Positions 13,333-21,947 of a DNA stretch of 21,947 nt are shown here, in pieces. The translations under genes were made by a program, and so were the position numbers. Origin of the DNA: Pseudomonadota bacterium. Lineage in GTDB: Bacteria; Pseudomonadota; Alphaproteobacteria; Acetobacterales; Acetobacteraceae. Below the pieces are notes generated by a model. That model was not told where the DNA came from, ran no database searches, and saw only the letters and a list, made by a program, of their open reading frames with translations. The stretch covers positions 1 through 21,947 of the forward strand of contig JAJZVE010000008.1 of the NCBI GenBank assembly GCA_021845835.1, in the 5' to 3' direction. Each line of letters opens with the position of its first letter. The stretch's first letter is position 1.

Positions 13333-14316
13333 ATGGCGATGCTGCGATGGGTTGCGCTGGGGGCCGGCGTGCTGGTGGCACTGCCGGCCGCGGCGCAGGA
13401 CGCTGCGCCGTATGTGCCGGGGCAGCATTGGCTCGAGCGGGGGAGCGAGGGCTGGTTCTGGTACGAGGATCCGCCGGCCGGGACGCGGCCGGCGCCGGTC
13501 CAGGCGCCTGCGCCGTCACCGCCGCCGGTTGCCCCGCCCACGGCGCCGCCGCCCAAGGCGGCGGAGAGCGCTGACCCGGCGCCGCTCTCGGCGGCCTGGT
13601 TCCGCGCCAATCTGGAACACTACCGCGAGCAGGCGATCGACCGTCCGTCGCCAGAGAACGTTGCGAGCTACCTCTATTTGCAGCGGATCATGATGGACAA
13701 GGCGGACGCCTTCGCCGAGGCGGCGCAGGCGGCGGTGGCGTCGGACCCGCTGCTGGATGCCAACAACGAGCGCCCGCTGGGAACGGCGGCGGCCAACGCG
13801 GTGACGCAGATTGCCGCCCAGGCACAGGATGGCCTGCTGCGGCATGTCGCGGGCTTCGCGGGCTTCATGCTGTTTGTGCGCTCGGACTGCCTGATCTGCG
13901 CGCAGCAGATCGCCACCGTGCAGATGTTGAACCGGCAGTTTGGCTTCCGCGTACTGGTAGTTTCGCTCGACGGCGCGCCGCCGCGCGGCGTCACGATGCC
14001 CGGCCTGCTGCGCGATGCCGGCCAGGCGGCGCGCCTTGGCGTACGGCAGGTGCCGGTGCTGTTCGTGATGCGGCCGCCGGCGACGGTGGTGCCGGTTTCG
14101 TACGGTGTGCTGACGCTGGAAGACCTGAAGGCCCGCGTGCTGCTGCTGGCGCGGCAGGCGCAGTGGGTGTCCGAGGACGCCTGGCGGGCGACGCAGCCGG
14201 TGTCGCATCGCTCGCTGGCGGCGCTCGACGCGACGATCACGCCGGAGCTGCTCGCCGACCCGAAAGCGCTGGTCGCGCATATCCGAGCGGTGCTGCAGGG
14301 GGAGCCGGGGTCGTGA
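13333..14316 (+). CDS. traF: Conjugal transfer protein TraF (F-type T4SS, thioredoxin-like)
   Basis: A 327-aa periplasmic protein for pilus/mating-channel assembly. The start ATG 13333 follows a strong GGAGG ribosome site and begins a signal peptide MAMLRWVALGAGVLVALPAA, cleaved after about residue 22. The early mature block WLERGSEGWFWYEDPP is typical of TraF. A Pro/Ala-rich linker spans residues about 50-84. The C-terminal half has a thioredoxin-like fold with CLIC (Cys186 and Cys189) in FVRSDCLICAQQIATVQML, followed by FGFRVLVVSLDG. F-plasmid TraF lacks a CxxC and relies on TrbB, so this version may do redox work itself. It overlaps traH by 4 nt (GTGA). Confidence 0.85.
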   Translation: MAMLRWVALGAGVLVALPAAAQDAAPYVPGQHWLERGSEGWFWYEDPPAGTRPAPVQAPAPSPPPVAPPTAPPPKAAESADPAPLSAAWFRANLEHYREQAIDRPSPENVASYLYLQRIMMDKADAFAEAAQAAVASDPLLDANNERPLGTAAANAVTQIAAQAQDGLLRHVAGFAGFMLFVRSDCLICAQQIATVQMLNRQFGFRVLVVSLDGAPPRGVTMPGLLRDAGQAARLGVRQVPVLFVMRPPATVVPVSYGVLTLEDLKARVLLLARQAQWVSEDAWRATQPVSHRSLAALDATITPELLADPKALVAHIRAVLQGEPGS

Positions 14317-15752
14317 CGATGTTTTGCGCGATGCGGCGCCGCCTGTCGGTCGGGCTGCTGATGGCGGTGCTGCTCGGCCTGCTTGGACCGCTTCCGGCGT
14401 CGGCGGATCTCACGCAGGAAATGGCCCAGATGTTCAACGGGCTGGCGGTCGCCGTGCCGCCCAGCGTGGACAGCATGTCGCGCGAAGGCATGATCAGCGG
14501 CGGCAGCATCGATATCCATAGCCAGATGATGTATCAGAACATCGTCTCGTTCGTCCCGCCGAGTTTCGAGGCGGGTTGCGGCGGCATCGACTTTTATGCC
14601 GGCAGCTTCAGTTTCATCAACGCGGCGCAGTTCACCGCGCTGCTGAAGTCGATCGCCGCGAACGCCATGGGCTATGCCTTCCAGGTCGCCTTGTCCGATA
14701 TGTGCCCGACCTGCATGAGCGTGATCGACGATCTGCAGCGCAAAATCCAGCAGCTGAACCAGGCGTTCTCCAACTCGTGCCAACTGGCGCAGGGCCTGGT
14801 CAATGACACGACGAGCGCGATCACGGGTCAGCAGAACACCGGCGCCTCGCTGATCGACACGGTGGCGGGCCTGGGGGACGTGTTCCAGTCGTTCTCGAAC
14901 GTGACGGGTCAATCCCCCGTGGTGCAGGCGGCCACCAGCGCACCGGCGCAGACGCAGCAGCAGTTGCAGGGCAATGTGGTCTGGCGCGCGCTGGTGACGC
15001 AGAACGCGGCCGGCTGGTACGGCTTTGGCGACAACGCGCTGCTGGAAGTGATGATGAACCTCTCCGGCACGGTCATCGTCGGCGGGCTGGCGGCGCAACC
15101 CGGTGGGACCGGCAGCCCGAACTTCCAGACTTCGACTCTTGATCCGACCCCGGATCTGCTGAGCACTCTCATCCAGGGCGGCACGGTGACGATTTCGACC
15201 TGCACCGACGGGTTCTCGCCGGACCAGTGCCTCTCGCTCGCGCAGGCGCCGGTGACGATCACCGGCTTCAATGAGATGCTGCTACAGGCCTTCCTGGGCA
15301 CCGGTGCCACCTGGGACGGCACCGGCGGAACCTCGCCGGGGATCATCCTGAAGGTATCGACCGGAACGCCGCTGACCACGAGCGAGCAGCAGGTGCTTGA
15401 TCTGCTGCCGGACGGCATCGGCGGGCTGATCGTCCGCCTCGCGAGCCACAGCCCGGACGCCGCGACCATTCTCGCGCTGCGCACCATCCCGCAGACCTCG
15501 CTCGCGCTCGCGCGCAGCCTGATGATCGGTCTGCTTGCCGGGGTGGACGCATCGATCGCGGGGTCGCAGGACGTGAACGCACCGCGGGTGGGAAAGCTGA
15601 TCGTGCGCGCGCGCTCGGAAATCCTGCAATCGGTGCTGGCGCTACAGGCGCGCTACGGCAGCCTGGCGACGGTGGCGGACACCTATCGCAGCCTGATGCA
15701 GACGCTCTCCGCGCAGCCGTTCACGGTGCCCAACAACATCATGCCGCCCTGA
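14313..15752 (+). CDS. traH: Conjugal transfer protein TraH (F-type T4SS)
   Basis: A 479-aa protein (F-plasmid TraH is about 458 aa) that acts at the outer-membrane side of the F-type channel with TraF, TraU and TrbI. The GTG at 14313 overlaps the traF stop and has AGGGGGAG 8 nt upstream; ATG 14319 is an alternative with worse spacing. A signal peptide (about residues 8-31) ends ASA before DLTQEM. Family features are the cysteine-containing block FEAGCGGIDFYAGSFSFINA, ALSDMCPTCMSVIDDLQRKI and NSCQLAQGLV. A signature near residues 220-235 reads GNVVWRAL. It is followed after 8 nt by traG. Confidence 0.88.
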   Translation: MTMFCAMRRRLSVGLLMAVLLGLLGPLPASADLTQEMAQMFNGLAVAVPPSVDSMSREGMISGGSIDIHSQMMYQNIVSFVPPSFEAGCGGIDFYAGSFSFINAAQFTALLKSIAANAMGYAFQVALSDMCPTCMSVIDDLQRKIQQLNQAFSNSCQLAQGLVNDTTSAITGQQNTGASLIDTVAGLGDVFQSFSNVTGQSPVVQAATSAPAQTQQQLQGNVVWRALVTQNAAGWYGFGDNALLEVMMNLSGTVIVGGLAAQPGGTGSPNFQTSTLDPTPDLLSTLIQGGTVTISTCTDGFSPDQCLSLAQAPVTITGFNEMLLQAFLGTGATWDGTGGTSPGIILKVSTGTPLTTSEQQVLDLLPDGIGGLIVRLASHSPDAATILALRTIPQTSLALARSLMIGLLAGVDASIAGSQDVNAPRVGKLIVRARSEILQSVLALQARYGSLATVADTYRSLMQTLSAQPFTVPNNIMPP

Positions 15753-15760
15753 GGTGGGCC

Positions 15761-18700
15761 ATGCTGACGTTCTATTCGCTGGGCGACATCAATTTTCTCT
15801 ACCAGGTCGTGCTCGGCCTGCACATGGTTTTCGGGGCCAGTGATTTTCTGGCAATGGTCACGGTGGCGGCGCTGTTCGGCGCCGTCCTGGTGATCTTCCA
15901 GAGCGTCGCGGCGGGCGGCTTCTATATTGATGTGCCGCGGCTGTTTGCCGGCTGGCTGCTCTACAGCATCGCCTTCGTGCCGCAGACCGACGTTGTGATC
16001 GAAAGTGCCTACACCGGCGCGGCGATGGGGCCGGTTCCGGTGCCAGTGGGCGTTGCCTATGCGGGCGCGGTGATCTCGGAGGTCGGGTTGCGGATGACCG
16101 AGCTGTTCGAGACGGCGTTCTCGGCGCCGCCGATGTCGCAGACCGGGTTCGCCTCGGCGCTCGAGACAATCAAGAAGGTCCGCCTCAACACGCTGTCGCT
16201 GCTGCAATGGGGCAGCGCCAATGCGCCGGTCGCCGGCAGCGACGTGCATCAGAGCTGGGTCAACTATTTCAAGGAATGCACCATCCCGGGCGTGCTGCGG
16301 GGCACGATCAACATCAATCAGATGATGCAGGCGCCGAGCTTCATCAGCGCCGTCGAGCTGAATTCGCCGGTTAACATGGCACGCATCTATATCGGCGCCG
16401 GGCCGCAGGATCTCGACTGCGCAACCGCCTGGACGCAGCTGTCCGCCTTCACGACCAGCGTGTTCCTGCCGGCGCTGGAAGATGTGCTCTCGAACGTCAT
16501 TCCTGGCGGCCCGGTGATGACCGCGATCGGCACTGCGCTCAGCGGGCTCGGGCTGAGTAGCGTCAACCCGCAGGACTTTTTGCTGTCGTCGGTGCTGGTC
16601 CCGGTCTATCTGGAGGCCTCGGCTGCGGACGCGGAGGAGACCTACAAGTTCAGCTATGCCAAGGAAGTCTCGGATGCGATCCGCGCCCGCAACTCCGAGT
16701 GGATGGCGAGCCAGTCGATCTTTGACAGCTATGTCAGCCCGGTGCTGACCTTCATCGAGGGGTTCGAATATGCGGTAACGCCGCTTTTGGTGCTGCTGCT
16801 GGTGGGCGGGGCGCCGGTGGCGGGGATTGCCAGCAAATATCTGTACCTGCTGGTGTGGATCCAGCTTTGGTATCCCTGCATGAGCATCGTGAACCTCTAT
16901 CTCTACGATGTGGTCACGGCGAAGCTGGCGGCGCTGGCCGGCAACGGCAGTCCGCTCAGCAGCCTGGCGGGGGTGATGCTGGGCGACAATGTGGTCGCGA
17001 CCTGGCTGGCGACCGGGGGGATGCTGGCGGCGGCGGTGCCGGAACTCAGCCTGCTGCTGGTGGCCGGCGGCTCCGTCGTGGCGAACAGCTTCGTCAACCA
17101 TCTCGGACGGACCAATACGATCGATCCGACGGTGGCGGCCCCGCGCGAGGTCGGACAGCAGTTTTCCTTTGCGAGCTTCGCGCCGCTGATGACGTATGAC
17201 CCGACGCTGGGGCCGCGGGCGACGGGCGCGGAGCGGGTGCTGCCGGAGTTCAGATACGGCCGCGACAGCACGCAGCAGGTGGAGAGCGCGCACAGCCGGA
17301 TGGAGAGCAGCCTGGCGGAGTTCCGTTCGGCGCTCGCGAACATGGCGAGCAGCACCGCCGGGCATGATGCCCGCGGCGGCCGGACGGACGCGATCAATCA
17401 CAGCACCTCGGCGGCGCATGGGGAGGTATATCAGACCGCGAGCCAGCGGATGGCCAATGTCGCCGACGCCATCGCGCACGACTACGGCGTCTCGCGCGAC
17501 CAGGCGCTGCAATGGGGCGTCCAGGCAGCGCTGTGGGGACAGACGAGGTTTGGTCCTGGCGTAACTGGGCAAGGCAAGGGCGCAGCCGGAGTATCAGACA
17601 CCACACACCTGACGGACGCGCAGCGGACGGCGATCGAGCAGCGTTTCGCGCAGGCATTCCAGCAGGATCAGACATTGCGCGACGATCTCACGCGCGCCGC
17701 CGCGCGCGACGTGCGCGAGAGCCGCGAGGACTCCTATTTCAACAGCGATGCGCTGCGCTCGGAACAGACGGTGCAGCGCGCGGCGGCGAACGCTTTCAGC
17801 GCCACCGAGACCTGGCAGGCGTCGGTGCGGCAGTCGGAGTCGATGGGCGTGGCGCAGTCGATACCGGCACAGGCCGCGGTGCAGGCGGTGGTGAACAATC
17901 CGCAGGCGATGGATCAGCTGGGGCGGGAGATCATGCATTATCGCCTCGCCGGCTCCGCCAGGAATTTCGAGATCGGGCAGCCGGGTTTGGAGCGGCAGTT
18001 CGGATCGCGCGGCGGGGCGCAGGTGTATGCCGGTCTTGCCGCGCTGGCCGGGCTGGCCGGGAATTCAGAGGGCGCGCTGCCGAGTGAATTCGAGCGCGAG
18101 ATGTATCAGGGCGGCCTGAACCGGGTTCTGTCGCTGGCTCTGCCGACCGGGTTCGCGGCACCCGTGGGGACGGCGGACAACCGCGGGCTGACCGCACGCA
18201 CGCTGTCGTCGCCGGCGACCGGGCTTTCGCCCAGGACCATGTCGCTGGGCCAGGCGGCCAATGACGCCATTCGCAAGGCAGGCGGCGATGTCGCGAGCGG
18301 CGATCCGGCTGTGACATTCGCCGCCAACCGGCAGGCCTCGGTGGAGCAGGCAACCGAGGCGGCGAGGCCGGTGGCCGAGAAGCTGGTCGGGATGGACACG
18401 CAGCAGACGCGGCGGGATTTGGCGCCGCGGCTCCCGGAGCGGGTGCAGAATTTCTTCTCGTCGTTGGGCGAGGACGTATCGCATATCGGCGATGCGTTCT
18501 TTGCCTCGTCGCGGGCAGCACATGTCGCCGAGGCGTCGGGCTTCGCGATCGATCACGGGATTACGCCGGCCCAGGCAGGGTATTACGGTCTTGCGGCGGT
18601 GATCGGCGACGGGTTCGAGGAGACCGATCCCTGGTCGGTAACGCGGGTGCCGGTGGCCGAGCGGCCGTTGCTGGTCAAGGCCGAGGCGGCGGTTCGCCAG

Positions 18701-18895
18701 GAGGCGGTGGCGCACAATGTCGATCCCGAGAAGGTGGTGCAGCGGCTGCGTCAGGCGGCAGTCGGCAGCGGCAACACCAACGCGGCGCGCATTCTTGAAA
18801 ACCTCGCGCGATCGGATCAGCTTAACGGAATGACCGGTTCAATGCCGGAGCCGCTGGTGCAGGCGGTGCGCCGCATGGGAAGCGGAAGTCATTAG
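15761..18895 (+). CDS. traG: Conjugal transfer mating-pair stabilisation protein TraG (F-type)
   Basis: A 1044-aa inner-membrane protein, somewhat longer than F TraG (938 aa). GAGGTGG (15751-15757) precedes the ATG. The N-terminal TraG_N domain starts FYSLGDINFLYQVVLGLHMV, with hydrophobic segments near residues 13-50 and 60-75, then 340-390 and 405-445 (VTPLLVLLLVGGAPVAGIAS). The polar, Gln/Ala/Ser-rich C-terminal part (about 460-1044) should face the periplasm or recipient, and in F it mediates mating-pair stabilisation and interacts with the recipient exclusion protein TraS. N-terminal assignment is firm; the C-terminal half is divergent. No traS, traT or traD follows in this window. Confidence 0.85.
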   Translation: MLTFYSLGDINFLYQVVLGLHMVFGASDFLAMVTVAALFGAVLVIFQSVAAGGFYIDVPRLFAGWLLYSIAFVPQTDVVIESAYTGAAMGPVPVPVGVAYAGAVISEVGLRMTELFETAFSAPPMSQTGFASALETIKKVRLNTLSLLQWGSANAPVAGSDVHQSWVNYFKECTIPGVLRGTININQMMQAPSFISAVELNSPVNMARIYIGAGPQDLDCATAWTQLSAFTTSVFLPALEDVLSNVIPGGPVMTAIGTALSGLGLSSVNPQDFLLSSVLVPVYLEASAADAEETYKFSYAKEVSDAIRARNSEWMASQSIFDSYVSPVLTFIEGFEYAVTPLLVLLLVGGAPVAGIASKYLYLLVWIQLWYPCMSIVNLYLYDVVTAKLAALAGNGSPLSSLAGVMLGDNVVATWLATGGMLAAAVPELSLLLVAGGSVVANSFVNHLGRTNTIDPTVAAPREVGQQFSFASFAPLMTYDPTLGPRATGAERVLPEFRYGRDSTQQVESAHSRMESSLAEFRSALANMASSTAGHDARGGRTDAINHSTSAAHGEVYQTASQRMANVADAIAHDYGVSRDQALQWGVQAALWGQTRFGPGVTGQGKGAAGVSDTTHLTDAQRTAIEQRFAQAFQQDQTLRDDLTRAAARDVRESREDSYFNSDALRSEQTVQRAAANAFSATETWQASVRQSESMGVAQSIPAQAAVQAVVNNPQAMDQLGREIMHYRLAGSARNFEIGQPGLERQFGSRGGAQVYAGLAALAGLAGNSEGALPSEFEREMYQGGLNRVLSLALPTGFAAPVGTADNRGLTARTLSSPATGLSPRTMSLGQAANDAIRKAGGDVASGDPAVTFAANRQASVEQATEAARPVAEKLVGMDTQQTRRDLAPRLPERVQNFFSSLGEDVSHIGDAFFASSRAAHVAEASGFAIDHGITPAQAGYYGLAAVIGDGFEETDPWSVTRVPVAERPLLVKAEAAVRQEAVAHNVDPEKVVQRLRQAAVGSGNTNAARILENLARSDQLNGMTGSMPEPLVQAVRRMGSGSH

Positions 18896-18912
18896 GCAGC
18901 GGAGAGGCAGAA

Positions 18913-19227
18913 GTGGAAGTCGTTGTCCTGGTTCTCTTCCTCGTGGCCGGTGCGTTGATTCTGCTGCGCGGATCGAAAGCGAAAGAGACGGAACGCAAAC
19001 GCGTGGAGGAGTTCGCGAGCGGCTTGCTTGTGCGCTTCTCCGACGCCGATCTGGTTGCGGAGGTGGAGCGCCGCCGGCAGGTGGATCCAGTGGGTTTCGC
19101 GCGTCGGATAGAAACCGGCGAAAAGAACGGCGAGAGCGTCGCGGAAGCGCTTGCCGCGGAGTTGGAGCGGCAAAGGCAGAGCGGATTTTCGTCGGGTTAT
19201 GCAGCGGGTGATCCCATCATCTCATAG
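18913..19227 (+). CDS. Small membrane-anchored protein of the transfer operon, unknown function
   Basis: A 104-aa protein from GTG 18913 with ribosome site GGAGAGG at 18901-18907, 17 nt after traG. One N-terminal hydrophobic segment (residues 3-19, VVVLVLFLVAGALILLR) is followed by a highly charged, probably helical tail rich in Glu, Arg and Lys. That is a one-pass protein with a cytoplasmic or periplasmic coil. Its position right after traG suggests a conjugation accessory role, possibly an exclusion or channel-scaffold protein, but I recognise no family. Its last codons overlap the end of the opposing relaxase gene by 6 nt. Confidence 0.6.
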   Translation: MEVVVLVLFLVAGALILLRGSKAKETERKRVEEFASGLLVRFSDADLVAEVERRRQVDPVGFARRIETGEKNGESVAEALAAELERQRQSGFSSGYAAGDPIIS

Positions 19228-21947
19228 TCCCAGGCCTCTGTCCCGCGGGCGCTGTGGCGTGGGGACCGGCGAAGGCTCGGGTGAGGCCTCCGGCTGTCGC
19301 GGCCGATCGATCGCTCCGATCTCGGCCAACGAAGGCTCTGGAACATGGCGGGGCACCTGCGCCGCGGTCGCTTCCTGCACGAGGCGGGCGAGTTCGGCGC
19401 CGTCGAGCGCCGAGGCTTTCAGCCCGGCGCGCGTCTCGATCGCGGCGATCAGCCGGCTGCGATCGTCGGTGACGATGATCGCCTCGTCCTTGTGGCGGCT
19501 GATCCCGACATAGAACGACGCCTGGTTGATCAGGTTGATGCGCGCCGACTCTGCATGGAAGATGGTACGTGCGACCGTCGCGCCCTGGGCGCCATAGGTG
19601 GTCGCGGTGTAGCCGTAATCGAGCGTCTGATCCCGCCGTTGCGTCAGATCGAGGGTGACGTCGACGCCCCGATCCAGCCGCACCGTAACCGCCGTGCCGG
19701 CGGCCGCGGCCACGGTGCCAAGGTCGCCGCGCCGAAGATCGCGCGCCGGATCGCGGCTTTCCCAGCGGACCCGGTCGCCCGCCTGCAAGGCGAGCGGCTT
19801 TGCTTCGAACACCTCGGCGGACTTGCTGCCCCAACGTTCCGGGTGCCACAGAACCGTCGTGCCGTCGCCGCGCAGCAGCGTGACGCTGTTGCCGGCGTGG
19901 TCGGTGGCCTGCACGGCGAGATAGCTGTCCTTCGCGATGCGCGTCTCCGCCGTGCGCCCGTATCCGCGCGTAAAATGCACGATGTCGCCGGGCTGGTAGC
20001 TGCTGGCTAGTTGCTTTTCGGCGTCACTGAGGCCGTGGGCGATGAGGCGCTCACCGCGGGCCTCGGGGCCGGCGAGTTCGCCGGTCAGCTGTAGCTTGGT
20101 GCGGATCGTGAGGTTGGTTTGCTCCTTGCCCTTGCGGCTCGGGTCGATGACCAGCGTGTGGGCGCGCTCGGTGGCGCCGAGGCCGGCATAGGTACTGGCG
20201 ATCAGATGGATGCGTTCGTCGCGGTCGTGGCTTTCGTGGACGCGCCCGCCGCTGGCGCGGATCAGATCGATGGCGCGCCCGGCGTCCTTGTCGAGCACGG
20301 CGCGCACCGCAGCGCGTCCCTCGGCCGAGGTCTGGCGGACGATTTCCTCCAGCCGGAAGGTGCGGATGCCGTGTTCCTGCACCTGTGCGAAGGGCCGGCC
20401 GGCTTCAACGCTCGGGAGCTGGCGCAGGTCGCCGGCGAGCACGACGCGGGCGTTCTGCTGCTCGGCGGCTTGCAGCAGGTCGGCGAGCTTGTTGGTGCCG
20501 GCCATCGACGCTTCATCGACGATCCAAACCTGATGCGACGGTCCCATGAAGAGGTTGCTCAGCTGTTGCAGGGCGGTGCGGGGCGCCGTCGCGGCGGCGG
20601 CGAGGTCGGCCAGGTGCTGGTGGATGGTTTTCGCCTCGCTGCCGAGGGCGCGGCCGAGTTCGGTCGCGGCCTGATTGGTCGGCGCGAGCGCGATCACCGC
20701 GAAGCCGCGACCGCGTGCGGCGCCGGCATAGGTAGCGAGCACAGTGGTGGTCTTGGCGGTGCCGGCAAACCCCTGGACGGCGATGACGCGGTCCTCGGCG
20801 GCGAGCAGTCCGCGCGTTGCCGCGCGCTGGTCGGCGGTCCAGGCATAGCCCATCTCTACGCCGGCTGCCTCGGCGCGGGCGATCACGGCCTCTGCCGTGT
20901 CGGCACGGAGCAGCGGCAGGTAGGTGTTACGGCCGCGCGCGACGACGGCGAGCAGACGCTCTTCGGATTTGATCGCCTCCGGCGTCGTATAGCCGGGCAG
21001 CTTTGTGTCGCGCCCGGCCGTGAGCGTCGGTTCGACGACCGCGCGCGGCACCAGCTTGCCGAGCGATTCGAAGCTGGCGATGGCGGCCTGCACCGCATCG
21101 GGGGAGGATTTGCCAAAGGCCAGGCGGGTGGCGGTCACGGTCAGGCCGTCGGCCAAGAAGGCGGCCTGGCGTTCGGAGAGGACGGCGATGGCGCGGCTGA
21201 CGGCAAGCACGGCGTCCCTGGAGACGGCGGCGGGCGGCTCGGGCATCGCCGCGGCGCGCGCGCTCGCCTGCTCATGCAGCGCGGTCAGCGGCGAGAGGAC
21301 CGAACCGGCATGCGATCGCCAATGGACGGCGATTTGTTCGCGATCGACGGCGGTTTTGGCGCTGCGAGTGCGCACGGCGGCGGCCTCCGCCTGCGCGGGG
21401 GTGGCGGTCTCGCGCGTGAGGCCCTGGGCGTGCAGGCGTTGCTCGACTTCGCGCGCGCGGCTCGAGAAGGCGGCGATCAGCTCCTGGGACACCCCCTTGA
21501 TCTCGAAAGTGAGGTCTTTTGCGGGGACGATCTCGTAGCCGAGCCGGGTGACTTCGGCGGCGAGGAATTGCCGGTAGAGGATGCCGGTCTCCTTCTGGTG
21601 CTGGAAGATCGGCCGGGATTCGATGCTGCGCCAGGTGCCGGCGCGATCCAGCGTGGCGTTGAGCACGACGGCGTGGGTATGGAGCTGCGGCTCCTGGTTG
21701 CGGTTCATGTCGTGGCGGAACAGGGCGACCGCGAGCGTGCCGGTCTGCGTCAGGATGATCTTTTGGCCGGCGCGGATGCGGGTGTGGGTGAGGGTCGCCT
21801 CGACATGGGCGAGGGTGGCCAGGACCGCCTTGTCGTGCGCCGCGATCAGGCGGGTATCACCCGCGACCTCGGCCATGATCGAGACCGATTTCGGGGCCGA
21901 GAAGGTCAGATCCCAGCCAGGCTTGTGCTGCCATTCGCCGTTGCGCT
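19222..21947 (-). CDS. MobF-family conjugative relaxase-helicase (TraA/TrwC-like), 5' end outside window
   Basis: About 907 C-terminal residues are visible, and the frame is open at the right edge. The first visible block is PGWDLTFSAPKSVSI, diagnostic of TrwC/TraI-type relaxases. The HUH metal site is present: FRHDMNRN followed by PQLHTHAVVLNATLD (near 21670-21715). The catalytic tyrosines lie upstream, outside the window. The rest is a RecD-like SF1B helicase: Walker A GFAGTAKTTTVL (about 20745-20775, Ala in place of the usual Gly), VDEASMAG (about 20505-20525), LEEIVRQTS, and motif VI TATTYGAQGATVARTIF with FYVGISRHKDE. The C-terminal tail is Pro-rich. It nicks oriT, stays bound to the strand and unwinds the plasmid. 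The gene converges on the traFHG operon; oriT is probably beyond the right edge. Confidence 0.92.
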   Translation of the reverse strand, partial: RNGEWQHKPGWDLTFSAPKSVSIMAEVAGDTRLIAAHDKAVLATLAHVEATLTHTRIRAGQKIILTQTGTLAVALFRHDMNRNQEPQLHTHAVVLNATLDRAGTWRSIESRPIFQHQKETGILYRQFLAAEVTRLGYEIVPAKDLTFEIKGVSQELIAAFSSRAREVEQRLHAQGLTRETATPAQAEAAAVRTRSAKTAVDREQIAVHWRSHAGSVLSPLTALHEQASARAAAMPEPPAAVSRDAVLAVSRAIAVLSERQAAFLADGLTVTATRLAFGKSSPDAVQAAIASFESLGKLVPRAVVEPTLTAGRDTKLPGYTTPEAIKSEERLLAVVARGRNTYLPLLRADTAEAVIARAEAAGVEMGYAWTADQRAATRGLLAAEDRVIAVQGFAGTAKTTTVLATYAGAARGRGFAVIALAPTNQAATELGRALGSEAKTIHQHLADLAAAATAPRTALQQLSNLFMGPSHQVWIVDEASMAGTNKLADLLQAAEQQNARVVLAGDLRQLPSVEAGRPFAQVQEHGIRTFRLEEIVRQTSAEGRAAVRAVLDKDAGRAIDLIRASGGRVHESHDRDERIHLIASTYAGLGATERAHTLVIDPSRKGKEQTNLTIRTKLQLTGELAGPEARGERLIAHGLSDAEKQLASSYQPGDIVHFTRGYGRTAETRIAKDSYLAVQATDHAGNSVTLLRGDGTTVLWHPERWGSKSAEVFEAKPLALQAGDRVRWESRDPARDLRRGDLGTVAAAAGTAVTVRLDRGVDVTLDLTQRRDQTLDYGYTATTYGAQGATVARTIFHAESARINLINQASFYVGISRHKDEAIIVTDDRSRLIAAIETRAGLKASALDGAELARLVQEATAAQVPRHVPEPSLAEIGAIDRPRQPEASPEPSPVPTPQRPRDRGLGL

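Noticed and set aside
15683..17572. 629-codon open frame on the minus strand opposite traH/traG
   Set aside because: It is antisense to two clear tra genes, rich in Arg/His/Gln/Asp as expected from the complement of GC-rich codons, and has no recognisable domain.
1..21947. CRISPR arrays, tRNA or rRNA genes, riboswitches, origin of replication
   Set aside because: No regularly spaced repeats, cloverleaf-like genes, rRNA segments or iteron clusters were seen on either strand.

Overview
The window is about 22 kb of very GC-rich DNA. Codon use strongly favours G/C in third positions, and the gene families are typical of an alphaproteobacterium; Rhodospirillales/Acetobacteraceae is my guess, but no taxonomic marker is present. 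The mix of a catabolic island, IS6-family ends, broken genes, a toxin-like gene and F-type conjugation genes points to accessory DNA such as a large conjugative plasmid or integrated element.

Layout. (1) 1-356: one end of a decayed IS6-family element. (2) 357-8882: a catabolic and uptake island with two divergent transcription units. The leftward unit (3801 to 489) is 2,3-diaminopropionate ammonia-lyase, an M20 N-carbamoyl/allantoate-type amidohydrolase, and a nitrilase-superfamily N-carbamoyl-D-amino-acid hydrolase, joined by ATGA start/stop overlaps. The rightward unit (3959 to 8838) is an RpiR/SIS regulator and a complete PotABCD-like ABC importer. (3) 8883-8962: a second, inverted IS6 end, so the island lies between two outward-facing IS6 remnants. 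(4) 8963-11145: broken genes, namely an unidentified truncated gene, an intact Fe-dependent alcohol dehydrogenase, the 3' end of an aldehyde dehydrogenase with an in-frame stop, and the C-terminal remnant of an SF2/SNF2-type helicase. (5) 11198-13042: an unusual HipA-family kinase gene with an extra N-terminal region resembling an AbiEi antitoxin/regulator, preceded by two matching palindromes around a promoter. (6) 13333-19227: conjugation genes traF, traH, traG and a small membrane protein. (7) 19222-21947: the opposing 3' part of a MobF (TraA/TrwC-like) relaxase-helicase, running off the right edge.

How the genes work together. The island reads as a self-contained route for a ureido- or carbamoyl-substituted diamino acid. 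The ABC importer brings in the substrate, two unrelated carbamoyl amidohydrolases remove carbamoyl groups as CO2 and ammonia, and the ammonia-lyase converts 2,3-diaminopropionate to pyruvate and ammonia. Candidate substrates are 2,3-diureidopropionate (urate/purine breakdown) or albizziine (3-ureidoalanine); this is inference. The RpiR protein probably controls both units from palindromes in the divergent promoter region. The right third belongs to the transfer apparatus, with the HipA fusion as a possible maintenance or defence cargo gene beside it.
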